Assembly (NCBI RefSeq): GCF_947495965.1
Contig: NZ_CANMBB010000003.1
Location: 186,001 to 250,000 of the forward strand
From: an uncultured Maribacter sp.
Lineage (GTDB): Bacteria; Bacteroidota; Bacteroidia; Flavobacteriales; Flavobacteriaceae
DNA length: 64,000 bases
Direction: 5' to 3'
Within the stretch, counting starts at the first letter, position 1; each line of letters begins with the position of its first letter. A program made the translations under genes and the position numbers. This document shows, piece by piece, positions 24,800 to 33,872 of this stretch. The notes beneath the pieces are model-generated. The model was not told where the DNA came from. It worked only from the letters and a program-made list of their open reading frames with translations, and did no database searches.

Positions 24800-26062
24800 T
24801 TACTCTCCTAATAACTTCTTTAATCTCATAAAGTTTTCATTATCTCCCATTGCACCATAGATATTTTTTAACTGTGTTAATATCCCTTGGTTATCTGGAT
24901 TAGTTTTTAATGCTTCTTCTAAAACCCCTGCACCTTCTTTAAATAAATCATCCTTTTGTTGTTTTAACTCATCATAACGAGCTATATCTGCTCTAGAGTT
25001 ACCTAAAGAATTCATTTCATCAATTAATCCATTACCTTCATTTACATAGGTTGTAGATAAGTTTAATTGTGCATTTGTATACCCTGGATTAACTTCTAAT
25101 GCTTTTTTATAAGACGCTCTTGCTTCTTCTATATTCCCTTGTTCCATATTAATTACACCAATATTATAGTGTAAATCTGGATTATCAGGAGCAACAGCTA
25201 CAGCTTCTGCCATTAATGATTTAAATTTATCCTTATCTCCTAATTTAAAATATAGGTTAGCTTGGTTAAGAATTAAGTTAACATCTTTAGGGTCATTTGC
25301 TCTTGCTGCTTCATAAGCCTTTAACGCTTTGTCGTCCTGACCTAACTGTGTGTATATTAATGCCGTATTCTTAACAATTTCTGCTTTTTTAGATGGCGTT
25401 TTCTCATCTTTAGGATCTTTATAAGTACCAGATTTTACCATTAAATCTCTTTGTACTTTATCCATTTCTTCTTCTTCACCAGAAGCAACGTTTGTTGCTT
25501 TATATACAATAGCACTACCATCATAGCCAACCTCTTGCAATTCGTTATAATAAGTTAAGGCTTCTTCATAATGACCACCATTTACTGCGCTACTTGCTGC
25601 ATAATAAAGGTAAGAAGTATCTTTTGGACTTAATTTGTAGCTTAAATATAATTTTTCTGCAGCTTCTTTAAACTTTTTAGCTCCATTATCTGCTACAGCA
25701 GAATTAACTAAATCTGCAGTAATAGCAGACATTTGCTGCTTTGTTTCTGCAGAATATTTAGACTTACCGCTTTCTTTTTCTATTTTTAAAACTTTCTTAA
25801 AAGAGCTAACAGCTTCTTGAAAAGCAGAGCCATCCCCTTTTTTTGCTAAATCTGCATATGTTTTTCCTCTTAAAAACTCATATTGTGCTTGTACTTTAGC
25901 ATCTGCACCAGCTACTAAACTAGAAGCTGCTTCTAAAGAAGCCTTTGCACTTGCAGAGTCTCCCCCTTTTAAAGCTTTATCTGCAGCTTTTAATTCATTC
26001 TTCTGGGCAAAACCTACCATTGTAAAAGATAGTGCTGCCAATAATATAACCTTCGTTTTCAT
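24800..26062 (-). CDS. Secreted tetratricopeptide-repeat protein
   Basis: 420 aa with signal peptide MKTKVILLAALSFTMVGFAQ and a series of TPR-like repeats; the clearest are GQDDKALKAYEAARANDPKDVNLILNQ split over two helices and GNIEEARASYKKALEVNPGY. Such proteins scaffold complexes in the periplasm or envelope; no partner is indicated. It lies 33 nt downstream of gyrA and is probably co-transcribed with it. Confidence 0.88.
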   Translation of the reverse strand: MKTKVILLAALSFTMVGFAQKNELKAADKALKGGDSASAKASLEAASSLVAGADAKVQAQYEFLRGKTYADLAKKGDGSAFQEAVSSFKKVLKIEKESGKSKYSAETKQQMSAITADLVNSAVADNGAKKFKEAAEKLYLSYKLSPKDTSYLYYAASSAVNGGHYEEALTYYNELQEVGYDGSAIVYKATNVASGEEEEMDKVQRDLMVKSGTYKDPKDEKTPSKKAEIVKNTALIYTQLGQDDKALKAYEAARANDPKDVNLILNQANLYFKLGDKDKFKSLMAEAVAVAPDNPDLHYNIGVINMEQGNIEEARASYKKALEVNPGYTNAQLNLSTTYVNEGNGLIDEMNSLGNSRADIARYDELKQQKDDLFKEGAGVLEEALKTNPDNQGILTQLKNIYGAMGDNENFMRLKKLLGE

Positions 26063-26095
26063 TTTTTAATTTAATTAAATATTAGTGTTCGTAAA

Positions 26096-28654
26096 TTACT
26101 CTTTTGTTTCTTCTGTAGTATCGTCTGTGTTACTATCCGAACTATCCTTATCAATTGCCGTGCCATCTTCTGCATTCACCTCTAAATCAGCTATTTCAGA
26201 TTCATCGATTTCATCTTCATCCTTCATCACCTTAGCAACTGCAGCAATAGAATCTTCGCCTTTTATATTAATAAGCTTAACTCCTTGCGTAGCTCTACCC
26301 ATAACTCTTAAATCCTCTACCGCCATACGAATTGCGATACCAGATTTATTAATAATCATTAAATCGTCAGAATCTGTAACATTTTTAATAGCCACTAAAC
26401 CTCCTGTTTTCTCTGTAATAGATATAGTCTTAACACCCTTACCACCACGGTTAGTTACTCTATAATCATCTATACTAGAACGTTTACCATATCCATTTTC
26501 AGAAACTACTAAGAGCTCATCTTCAAAGTTATGTACGGTTACCATTCCTATTACCTCATCATCATCATGCGCTAAAGTAATACCACGCACACCAGAAGCA
26601 TTTCTTCCCATAGGTCTAGTTTTACTTTCTTCAAAACGAATAGCTTTACCAGATTTTAATCCTAAGAATACCTGACTAGTTCCTGTGGTTAATTTAGCTT
26701 CTAATAGCTCATCTCCTTCTCTAACACCAATAGCATTAATTCCGTTTTGGCGTGGTCTAGAATATTGCTCTAATGAAGTTTTCTTAACAGTACCTTTTTT
26801 AGTAGCCATAATTACATAATGGCTATTTACATACTCCTCATCCTTTAAATCTTGTGTACAGATGAAAGCTTTTACCTTATCATCTTGTTCAATGTTTATA
26901 AGGTTTTGGATTGCACGCCCTTTAGAAGTTCTACTTCCTTCCGGAATTTCATAAACTCGCATCCAGAAACATTTTCCTTTTTGCGTAAAGAATAACATGT
27001 ATTGGTGATTAGTTCCTACAAATAAATGTTCTAAAAAGTCTTCATTTCTTGTAGAAGATGCTTTTTGACCAACTCCTCCTCTATTTTGTGTTTTGTATTC
27101 TGAAAGTGGCGTTCTTTTAATATAACCCGCATGAGAAATAGTAATTACTACTTGCTCATTAGGAATCATATCTTCCATACTTAAATCACCACCTGCAAAG
27201 TTAATTTCGGATCTACGCTCATCTCCGTACTTATCTTTTACTTCTAAAAGCTCGTCTTTAATAATAGACATTCTACGCTCTTTATTAGCAAGAATATCTT
27301 TTAAATCTGCAATAGTCTTTAATATTTCATCATATTCTGCACGTAGCTTATCTTGCTCTAAACCAGTTAACTGGCGCAATCTCATTTCTACAATTGCTTT
27401 AGATTGAATTTCTGTTAGCTTAAAACGCTCCATTAAATTCTCTCTAGCTTCATCTGCGTTAGAAGATGCCCTAATAATAGCAATTACCTCATCAATATTA
27501 TCCGACGCTATAATTAAACCTTCTAAGATGTGCGCTCTATCTTCGGCTTTCTTTAATTCATATTCTGTGCGCCTTACAACTACCTCATGTCTATGCTCCA
27601 CAAAATAATGAATCATCTGTTTAACATTCAATAATTGCGGTCTACCATTAACTAAAGCAATATTATTTACACTAAAAGAAGATTGTAAAGCCGTGTATTT
27701 ATATAGCATATTTAATACTATATTAGGAACTGCATCTCTTTTAAGTATATATACAATACGCATACCTTTTCTATCCGATTCATCACGGATTGTAGATATA
27801 CCATCTATCTTTTTATCATTTACCAAGTCAGCGGTTTTCTTAATCATATCCGCTTTATTCACTTGATAAGGAATTTCTGTAACAATAATACATTCTCTTC
27901 CTTGCACTTCTTCAATAACAGCTTTGGCACGCATTACAACTCTACCTCTACCTGTATGAAAAGCTTCTTTTACACCTTCATACCCATATATAATTCCACC
28001 AGTTGGAAAATCTGGCGCTTTAATATGTGTAATTAGCTCATCAATCTCAATATCATTATTATCAATATAAGCAACAGTACCGTCTACAACTTCAGATAAG
28101 TTGTGAGGAGGCATGTTTGTTGCCATACCAACAGCAATACCAGAAGCACCATTTACTAACAAATTTGGGATTCTTGTTGGCAATACAGTAGGTTCTTTAA
28201 GAGAATCATCAAAGTTTAATTGATGATCTACCGTGTCCTTATCAATATCTGCTAACATGTCATCTGCAATCTTACGCATACGAGCCTCCGTATAACGCAT
28301 TGCTGCAGGGCTATCTCCATCAATAGAACCAAAGTTACCTTGGCCGTCTACTAACATATAACGCAAACTCCATTCCTGAGCCATACGTACCATAGAGTCA
28401 TAAACGGAAGTATCTCCATGTGGGTGATACTTACCTAAAACCTCCCCAACAATACGGGCAGATTTTTTATGAGCACTACTAGATCTTACCCCTAATTCAT
28501 ACATTCCAAATAAAACTCTTCGGTGTACAGGTTTTAATCCATCTCTTACGTCTGGAAGTGCACGTGACACAATGACCGACATTGAGTAATCAATGTAAGC
28601 CGATTTCATTTCATCTTCAATATTAATAGGAATCAATTTTTCTCCGTCTGCCAT
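26096..28654 (-). CDS. gyrA: DNA gyrase subunit A
   Basis: 852-aa breakage-reunion subunit of the type II topoisomerase that adds negative supercoils. Visible are the N-terminal [18 protein letters not shown], the quinolone-determining region [17 protein letters not shown] (threonine at the position of E. coli Ser83, aspartate at Asp87), the catalytic tyrosine in [10 protein letters not shown], and the GyrA-box-like QNRGGVGQ of the C-terminal DNA-wrapping beta-pinwheel, then an acidic tail. The quinolone region looks like wild type. Divergent from clpC across 263 nt. Confidence 0.98.
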   Translation of the reverse strand: MADGEKLIPINIEDEMKSAYIDYSMSVIVSRALPDVRDGLKPVHRRVLFGMYELGVRSSSAHKKSARIVGEVLGKYHPHGDTSVYDSMVRMAQEWSLRYMLVDGQGNFGSIDGDSPAAMRYTEARMRKIADDMLADIDKDTVDHQLNFDDSLKEPTVLPTRIPNLLVNGASGIAVGMATNMPPHNLSEVVDGTVAYIDNNDIEIDELITHIKAPDFPTGGIIYGYEGVKEAFHTGRGRVVMRAKAVIEEVQGRECIIVTEIPYQVNKADMIKKTADLVNDKKIDGISTIRDESDRKGMRIVYILKRDAVPNIVLNMLYKYTALQSSFSVNNIALVNGRPQLLNVKQMIHYFVEHRHEVVVRRTEYELKKAEDRAHILEGLIIASDNIDEVIAIIRASSNADEARENLMERFKLTEIQSKAIVEMRLRQLTGLEQDKLRAEYDEILKTIADLKDILANKERRMSIIKDELLEVKDKYGDERRSEINFAGGDLSMEDMIPNEQVVITISHAGYIKRTPLSEYKTQNRGGVGQKASSTRNEDFLEHLFVGTNHQYMLFFTQKGKCFWMRVYEIPEGSRTSKGRAIQNLINIEQDDKVKAFICTQDLKDEEYVNSHYVIMATKKGTVKKTSLEQYSRPRQNGINAIGVREGDELLEAKLTTGTSQVFLGLKSGKAIRFEESKTRPMGRNASGVRGITLAHDDDEVIGMVTVHNFEDELLVVSENGYGKRSSIDDYRVTNRGGKGVKTISITEKTGGLVAIKNVTDSDDLMIINKSGIAIRMAVEDLRVMGRATQGVKLINIKGEDSIAAVAKVMKDEDEIDESEIADLEVNAEDGTAIDKDSSDSNTDDTTEETKE

Positions 28655-28917
28655 CTTAAAAATCTAGTTGTTTTAATTAAGGTTAAAAAAGCATGCCAAT
28701 ATACTCAAAATCGAAGCTAACACAGCACACTTAAAGTTTTTTATTAAATAATTTATTAACACTTTTCATGAAAAACTATCGTTAACAATTATATAGGGTA
28801 AAATTTTGTAATCCAGCTCTTTTTTCGTCATTTAGGAATAGTTTAACGAATATAGGTATGGTAATTGCGACTAATTAAGCAATATTTAGTAATTTTATAG
28901 TTGATACAAATAATTAT

Positions 28918-31470
28918 ATGGATGATAATTTCTCACCACGGGTAAAAGATGTAATAGCCTTTAGTAAAGAAGAGGCGCTAAGACTTGGCCATGATTTTAT
29001 TGGTACAGAGCATCTTATGCTTGGATTATTACGAGATGGAAACGGCAAAGCTATCAACATTCTTGATGCTCTAGATGTAGATTTAGACCATTTAAGAAGA
29101 AAGGTTGAAATTCTTAGCCCTTCTAATCCTAACCCAAGCGGCATACAAAAAGACAAAAAGAACTTACATTTAACAAGACAAGCGGAACGTGCTCTAAAAA
29201 CCACGTTTTTAGAAGCTAAGTTATTTCAAAGTTCCTCAATTAATACTGCTCATTTATTACTTTGCATATTAAGAAATGAGAATGACCCCACCACCAAACT
29301 ACTTCACAAGTTAAAAGTAGACTATGATGGCGTAAAAGAACAGTTTAAATTTATGATTACAAGCGATGATGATATTGTAAACCCACCAACATCTGAATCT
29401 TTTCCAAGTGATTCTGATGAGAGCGGAGACAATAAAGAAAGTACATTCGGGAACTCTTCTTCCCCTAAAGGGAACAAAAAATCTAAGACACCTGTTTTAG
29501 ATAATTTTGGAAGAGACCTAACACGTATGGCAGAGGAAAATAATTTGGACCCTGTTGTAGGTAGAGAAAAAGAAATAGAACGTGTTTCTCAAATATTAAG
29601 TCGAAGAAAAAAGAACAACCCATTATTAATAGGAGAACCTGGAGTTGGTAAAAGTGCTATTGCAGAAGGTTTAGCATTACGAATTATTAATAAAAAGGTT
29701 TCTAGAATTCTATACAACAAAAGAGTTGTAACCTTAGATTTAGCGTCTTTAGTTGCTGGCACAAAATACCGTGGCCAGTTTGAAGAACGCATGAAAGCCG
29801 TTATGAATGAGTTAGAAAAGAATGATGATGTTATTCTTTTTATTGATGAAATACACACCATTGTTGGTGCAGGTGGTGCCACCGGGAGCTTAGACGCTTC
29901 TAACATGTTTAAACCAGCCTTAGCAAGAGGTGAAATTCAATGTATTGGTGCTACCACTTTAGATGAATACAGACAGTATATTGAAAAAGATGGCGCTTTA
30001 GAAAGACGTTTTCAGAAAGTTATTGTAGAGCCTACTTCTGTGGAAGAAACGATAGAGATTCTGCAAAACATTAAGACTAAATACGAAGACCACCATAATG
30101 TTACGTACACAGATGAAGCAATTATTGCCTGTGTTAAACTAACAAATAGGTATATGACAGACCGTTTTCTTCCAGACAAAGCTATTGATGCTTTAGATGA
30201 AGCCGGTTCTAGAGTACATATTGTTAATATGGATGTTCCTAAACAAATTCTAGAATTAGAAAAACAATTAGAAGATGTTAGAGAATTAAAAAATAGCGTT
30301 GTCAAAAAGCAGAAATATGAAGAGGCTGCAAAACTTAGAGACGACGAAAAAAGGATAGAAAAAGACCTTGCTACTGCTCAAGAAAAATGGGAAGATGACA
30401 GCAAACTTCATAAAGAAACTGTATCTGAAGACAATGTTGCTGATGTTGTTTCTATGATGAGTGGTATTCCTGTTAACAGAATTGCACAAACGGAAAGCAA
30501 CAAATTAGCCGAATTACCAGAATTAATTAAATCTAACGTAATTGGGCAAGATGATGCTGTTGCTAAAGTTGCAAAAGCTATTCAAAGAAATAGAGCAGGA
30601 CTTAAAGACCCTAACAAGCCAATTGGTTCTTTTATTTTCTTAGGACAAACCGGTGTTGGTAAAACCCAGTTAGCAAAAGTTCTTGCTAAAGAATTATTTG
30701 ATTCTGAAGAAGCTCTAATTCGTATAGACATGAGTGAGTATATGGAAAAGTTTGCCATTTCTAGATTAGTTGGTGCACCTCCAGGTTATGTTGGCTATGA
30801 AGAAGGAGGACAATTAACAGAAAAAGTTAGACGCAAACCTTATTCTGTTGTACTATTAGATGAAGTAGAAAAAGCACATCCAGATGTGTTTAATATGATG
30901 CTTCAAGTGTTAGATGATGGTTTCTTAACCGATAGTTTAGGCAGAAAAATTGATTTTAGAAATACCATTATTATAATGACTTCTAATATTGGTGCTCGTC
31001 AATTAAAAGACTTTGGCCAAGGTGTTGGTTTTGGTACTGCAGCAAAAAAATCGCAAGCAGATGCACATCAAAAAGGAGTTATAGAAAACGCCCTTAAAAA
31101 GGCTTTTGCTCCAGAATTCTTAAATAGAATAGATGATGTAATAGTATTTAACGCTTTAGAAAGAGGAGATATTCATAAAATTATAGATATAGAACTTCTT
31201 AAATTATACGCTAGAATTAGAGATATAGGGTACAACCTTAATCTTACAGATAAAGCTAAAGATTATATTGCTGAAAAAGGTTTTGATAAGCAATATGGCG
31301 CCAGACCTCTAAAAAGAGCTATTCAAAAATATATTGAAGATGCACTTGCTGAAGAGATTGTAAATTCTAAATTAAAAGAGGGAGATAGTATTTTCATGGA
31401 TTTAGATAAAAAGAAAGATGAGCTTACTATTAAAATTGAAAAAGCGGAAGAATCTTCTAAAACAGAATAA
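28918..31470 (+). CDS. clpC: ATP-dependent Clp protease ATP-binding subunit ClpC
   Basis: 850-aa AAA+ unfoldase. Two Clp-N repeats occupy residues ~1-140 (FSPRVKDVIAFSKEEALRLG), then a low-complexity acidic linker, AAA1 (Walker A GEPGVGKSA near 225), a short M-domain with a UVR-like motif (EAAKLRDDEKRIEKDL) and AAA2 (GQTGVGKTQ, then APPGYVGYEEGG). The UVR motif and short M-domain point to ClpC rather than ClpB. It feeds substrates to ClpP and controls protein quality. It ends at an intrinsic terminator. Confidence 0.95.
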   Translation: MDDNFSPRVKDVIAFSKEEALRLGHDFIGTEHLMLGLLRDGNGKAINILDALDVDLDHLRRKVEILSPSNPNPSGIQKDKKNLHLTRQAERALKTTFLEAKLFQSSSINTAHLLLCILRNENDPTTKLLHKLKVDYDGVKEQFKFMITSDDDIVNPPTSESFPSDSDESGDNKESTFGNSSSPKGNKKSKTPVLDNFGRDLTRMAEENNLDPVVGREKEIERVSQILSRRKKNNPLLIGEPGVGKSAIAEGLALRIINKKVSRILYNKRVVTLDLASLVAGTKYRGQFEERMKAVMNELEKNDDVILFIDEIHTIVGAGGATGSLDASNMFKPALARGEIQCIGATTLDEYRQYIEKDGALERRFQKVIVEPTSVEETIEILQNIKTKYEDHHNVTYTDEAIIACVKLTNRYMTDRFLPDKAIDALDEAGSRVHIVNMDVPKQILELEKQLEDVRELKNSVVKKQKYEEAAKLRDDEKRIEKDLATAQEKWEDDSKLHKETVSEDNVADVVSMMSGIPVNRIAQTESNKLAELPELIKSNVIGQDDAVAKVAKAIQRNRAGLKDPNKPIGSFIFLGQTGVGKTQLAKVLAKELFDSEEALIRIDMSEYMEKFAISRLVGAPPGYVGYEEGGQLTEKVRRKPYSVVLLDEVEKAHPDVFNMMLQVLDDGFLTDSLGRKIDFRNTIIIMTSNIGARQLKDFGQGVGFGTAAKKSQADAHQKGVIENALKKAFAPEFLNRIDDVIVFNALERGDIHKIIDIELLKLYARIRDIGYNLNLTDKAKDYIAEKGFDKQYGARPLKRAIQKYIEDALAEEIVNSKLKEGDSIFMDLDKKKDELTIKIEKAEESSKTE

Positions 31471-31494
31471 TTTTTTACCATATTATAAGAAGAA

Positions 31495-31517
31495 GGGCTC
31501 CGTTGAGCCCTTTTTTT
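31495..31517 (+). terminator. Terminator of clpC
   Basis: GGGCTC, loop CGTT, GAGCCC, then a T-run of about seven. Confidence 0.88.
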
Positions 31518-31660
31518 ATGCTCAAAAAAAAACCACAGCTATATTGTATAAAAAAAATACCCAAAAGCAGTATAAACGAATTTTAAGCCTTTAATCTAAA
31601 ATATTATACCAAACCTTTACTAACCCCTAAATTCGCCTAAGACACTATAACAAATAATAC

Positions 31661-32062
31661 TTGAAAGTGAGTTTGGCGAAGAAAAAAATTATAGTAAAAG
31701 AATATCAATTAGAAATTGGAAAAATACAGGTTTTTGACACCCATATGGTTTCCATTTTTAATGAAGGGATTACACTTACTTTAGAGCGTGTTTTCCAAAT
31801 AATTGGTATTGCAGAAATTCACTTTAAAAACAAACCTTTTGGCTATGTTAGCTATCGTAAAAATTCTTATGCAGTAGACCCTACAATATATAGTCATTTA
31901 CGAGAACTAAACAATTTAAAAGGGTTTGCTATAGTCTCTGTAAACGAAATAGATATGCATAACTTTAATATAGAAAAACTCTTCTACAAAAAAGCTATGA
32001 AATTCTATATAGAATATGATAACGCTATTGCTTGGATAAAAAGAAGGGTTAAAACAAAATAA
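31661..32062 (+). CDS. Conserved hypothetical protein (SpoIIAA/STAS-like fold possible)
   Basis: 133 aa, not firmly recognised. The alternation of strands and helices (YQLEIGKIQVFDTHMVSIF, then LKGFAIVSVNEID) recalls the SpoIIAA-like families common in Flavobacteriia. The start is uncertain: TTG at 31661, GTG two codons later and TTG two codons after that are all possible, with no nearby ATG. Its stop lies one base from the stop of the convergent nnr gene, with no terminator between them. Confidence 0.6.
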   Translation: MKVSLAKKKIIVKEYQLEIGKIQVFDTHMVSIFNEGITLTLERVFQIIGIAEIHFKNKPFGYVSYRKNSYAVDPTIYSHLRELNNLKGFAIVSVNEIDMHNFNIEKLFYKKAMKFYIEYDNAIAWIKRRVKTK

Positions 32063-32063
32063 C

Positions 32064-33611
32064 CTACCCTTCCTCTTGCTGTTCTTGTTGCTCAGGAGAT
32101 TGCTCTGGAACTTTAAACAAATCTATATAAGCATCACCAAGGGCCTCTATAATATCACTTGCCATTAAGGATTGATACCCAACTTGCTCTACAACCATAT
32201 CTCCTGCTCTACCGTGTAAATAAACACCGAATATTGCAGCTCCTAGAGAATCATAGCCTTGCGCTAGTAAACCTGTAATTACGCCTGTTAATACATCTCC
32301 CGTTCCCGCTGTTGCCATTCCTGGATTACCCGTAGTATTTATATAGCCTTTTCCGTTAAATAAAATAACTGTATTTGCTCCTTTTATAACAAGTACACAA
32401 GCATATTTTTTAGAAAATGCTTTGGCCTTTTTAAGCTTATCAAAATCTCCTTTCCACTTACCAATTAACCTTTCCAATTCTTTAGGATGCGGCGTAAGAA
32501 TAGAGTTCTCTGGGAGTTTTTTTAATAATTCCTTATTCTCAGACAGTATATTTAAACCATCGGCATCTACTACCAAAGGCAACTTATTTTTATCTAAGAA
32601 TTTAGAAAAAGCATTTACAGTTTCTTTCTCTGTACTTAAACCAACTCCTATACCAATAGCATCTGGTTCAATTTTAAAGTCTATATCCGCAATATTTTCG
32701 TCTGAATTTGTTACAACCATAGCTTCAGGAACTGCAGTTTGCATTGGAATATATCCACACTTTGGTATATACGCTGTTACTAATCCGCTTCCTATTTTTA
32801 AAGCTGCTTTTGTAGCTAAAATAGAAGCCCCTATTTTACCATAACTACCACCTACTAGTAAAGAATGACCATAGGTTCCTTTATGCGTAAACTTTTCTCT
32901 TGGTTTGTATATCGGGAGCACTTCATTCTTACCAATAATTTCATACTCTACCTCTGTTGCAGATAAATATTCTGGATCTAAACCAATATCTAAAACCTCC
33001 CATTGCCCTATATAAATTCCCGTATCTGGTAAAAAGAAAATGAGCTTTGGCGCTTGAAAACTTAGAACATAATTTGCTTTAACAACAGCTTTTTCATTAG
33101 TAGGAATCTTATCTGTATACAAACCAGAAGGAATATCCACAGAAAGAACAAATGCCTCACTCTTGTGCAAATGATCTATTAAATTAACAACCCAATCACT
33201 AGGCGCTCTATTTAAACCAATTCCAAAAATAGCATCTACAATAATGTCATCTCTATGAATTTCAGGAAACTCACAATCAGAATCCATGAAGTTTGGCCAT
33301 ATTTTACGGTCTTTTAATCTATCTAAATTAATTAAAAAATCCTTAGACCTTTTCTCACTATAATTAACAACATAAACCTCTATATTATAACCGTGCTCTT
33401 GTAAATGTCTCGCTAAAGCCATTCCATCTCCACCATTATTCCCTATCCCGCAAAACAAGTGAATCTTAACTGGCGCTCCTTGCATTCGCAAATGCATCCA
33501 ATTAAAAATCTGGATTGCAGCCTGCTCCATAAGAGCATCGCTGGTTATTTGTTGTTTTTCTATTGTAAATTTATCCGCAGCATAAATCTGCTCCGCAGCA
33601 AAAAGTTTCAT
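32064..33611 (-). CDS. nnrD: Bifunctional NAD(P)H-hydrate epimerase / ADP-dependent dehydratase
   Basis: Fused repair enzyme (~515 aa from MKLFAAEQIYAAD) that restores NAD(P)H from its hydrated form. N-terminal epimerase domain (YjeF_N) with CGIGNNGGDGMALARHL near residue 55; C-terminal dehydratase domain (YjeF_C) with TPHPKELERLIG, GNPGMATAGTGDVLTG and the ATP/ADP pocket. The fusion has the usual size. The ATG at 33611 is preferred over an upstream TTG. A -7 box TACATTTG at 33680-33687 gives a leader of about 60 nt. Confidence 0.94.
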   Translation of the reverse strand: MKLFAAEQIYAADKFTIEKQQITSDALMEQAAIQIFNWMHLRMQGAPVKIHLFCGIGNNGGDGMALARHLQEHGYNIEVYVVNYSEKRSKDFLINLDRLKDRKIWPNFMDSDCEFPEIHRDDIIVDAIFGIGLNRAPSDWVVNLIDHLHKSEAFVLSVDIPSGLYTDKIPTNEKAVVKANYVLSFQAPKLIFFLPDTGIYIGQWEVLDIGLDPEYLSATEVEYEIIGKNEVLPIYKPREKFTHKGTYGHSLLVGGSYGKIGASILATKAALKIGSGLVTAYIPKCGYIPMQTAVPEAMVVTNSDENIADIDFKIEPDAIGIGVGLSTEKETVNAFSKFLDKNKLPLVVDADGLNILSENKELLKKLPENSILTPHPKELERLIGKWKGDFDKLKKAKAFSKKYACVLVIKGANTVILFNGKGYINTTGNPGMATAGTGDVLTGVITGLLAQGYDSLGAAIFGVYLHGRAGDMVVEQVGYQSLMASDIIEALGDAYIDLFKVPEQSPEQQEQQEEG

Positions 33612-33665
33612 ACTATACAATTATTCAGTCAATTAGTGATAATTTCATAAAAATCACTAGAAACA

Positions 33666-33696
33666 TTTGATTAACAACCCAAATGTACTACTTTTG
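33666..33696 (+). promoter_or_regulatory. Promoter of the thr operon
   Basis: TTTG (33666-33669), exactly 19 nt, then TACTTTTG (33689-33696): a full match to the Bacteroidota TTTG-N19-TAnnTTTG promoter. The predicted start lies about 10 nt before the leader-peptide ATG. It lies back to back with the divergent nnr -7 box. Confidence 0.8.
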
Positions 33697-33707
33697 AATC
33701 TCACAAA
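33680..33707 (-). promoter_or_regulatory. Promoter of the nnr gene
   Basis: The minus-strand TACATTTG (33687-33680) is an exact -7 box, with TTTG at 33707-33704 spaced 16 nt, a little short. It overlaps the thr promoter, so the two should compete. Confidence 0.5.
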
Positions 33708-33712
33708 GAACC

Positions 33713-33796
33713 ATGTACGACAAAATTACGGACATATTATTTTCTACTTTAACCAATGGTACAACTACAATTGGAACCACTACCCCTTTGGGGTAA
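33713..33796 (+). CDS. thrL: thr operon leader peptide (putative)
   Basis: A 27-codon ORF, ATG to TAA, beginning about 10 nt after the predicted transcript start: nine threonines, most in a cluster (TNGTTTIGTTTPLG), plus three isoleucines. Threonine and isoleucine codon clusters are the mark of thr attenuator peptides; E. coli thrL has the same style with unrelated sequence. The stop codon lies inside a hairpin TACCCC/GGGGTA (33781-33795), and CCAAT/ATTGG (33753-33774) spans the Thr codons. No T-tract follows, so the mechanism may not be classical termination. Confidence 0.7.
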   Translation: MYDKITDILFSTLTNGTTTIGTTTPLG

Positions 33797-33872
33797 GCAA
33801 CTACATATACGTCCATTTTTCGCGTTATTTTACGCAATTCACTCATATAGTACAAGTTAATTTCCATACATA

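Noticed and set aside
33781-33840. Classical rho-independent attenuator of the thr leader
   Set aside because: Two small hairpins are visible (TACCCC/GGGGTA and GCGT/ACGC) but neither is followed by a T-tract.
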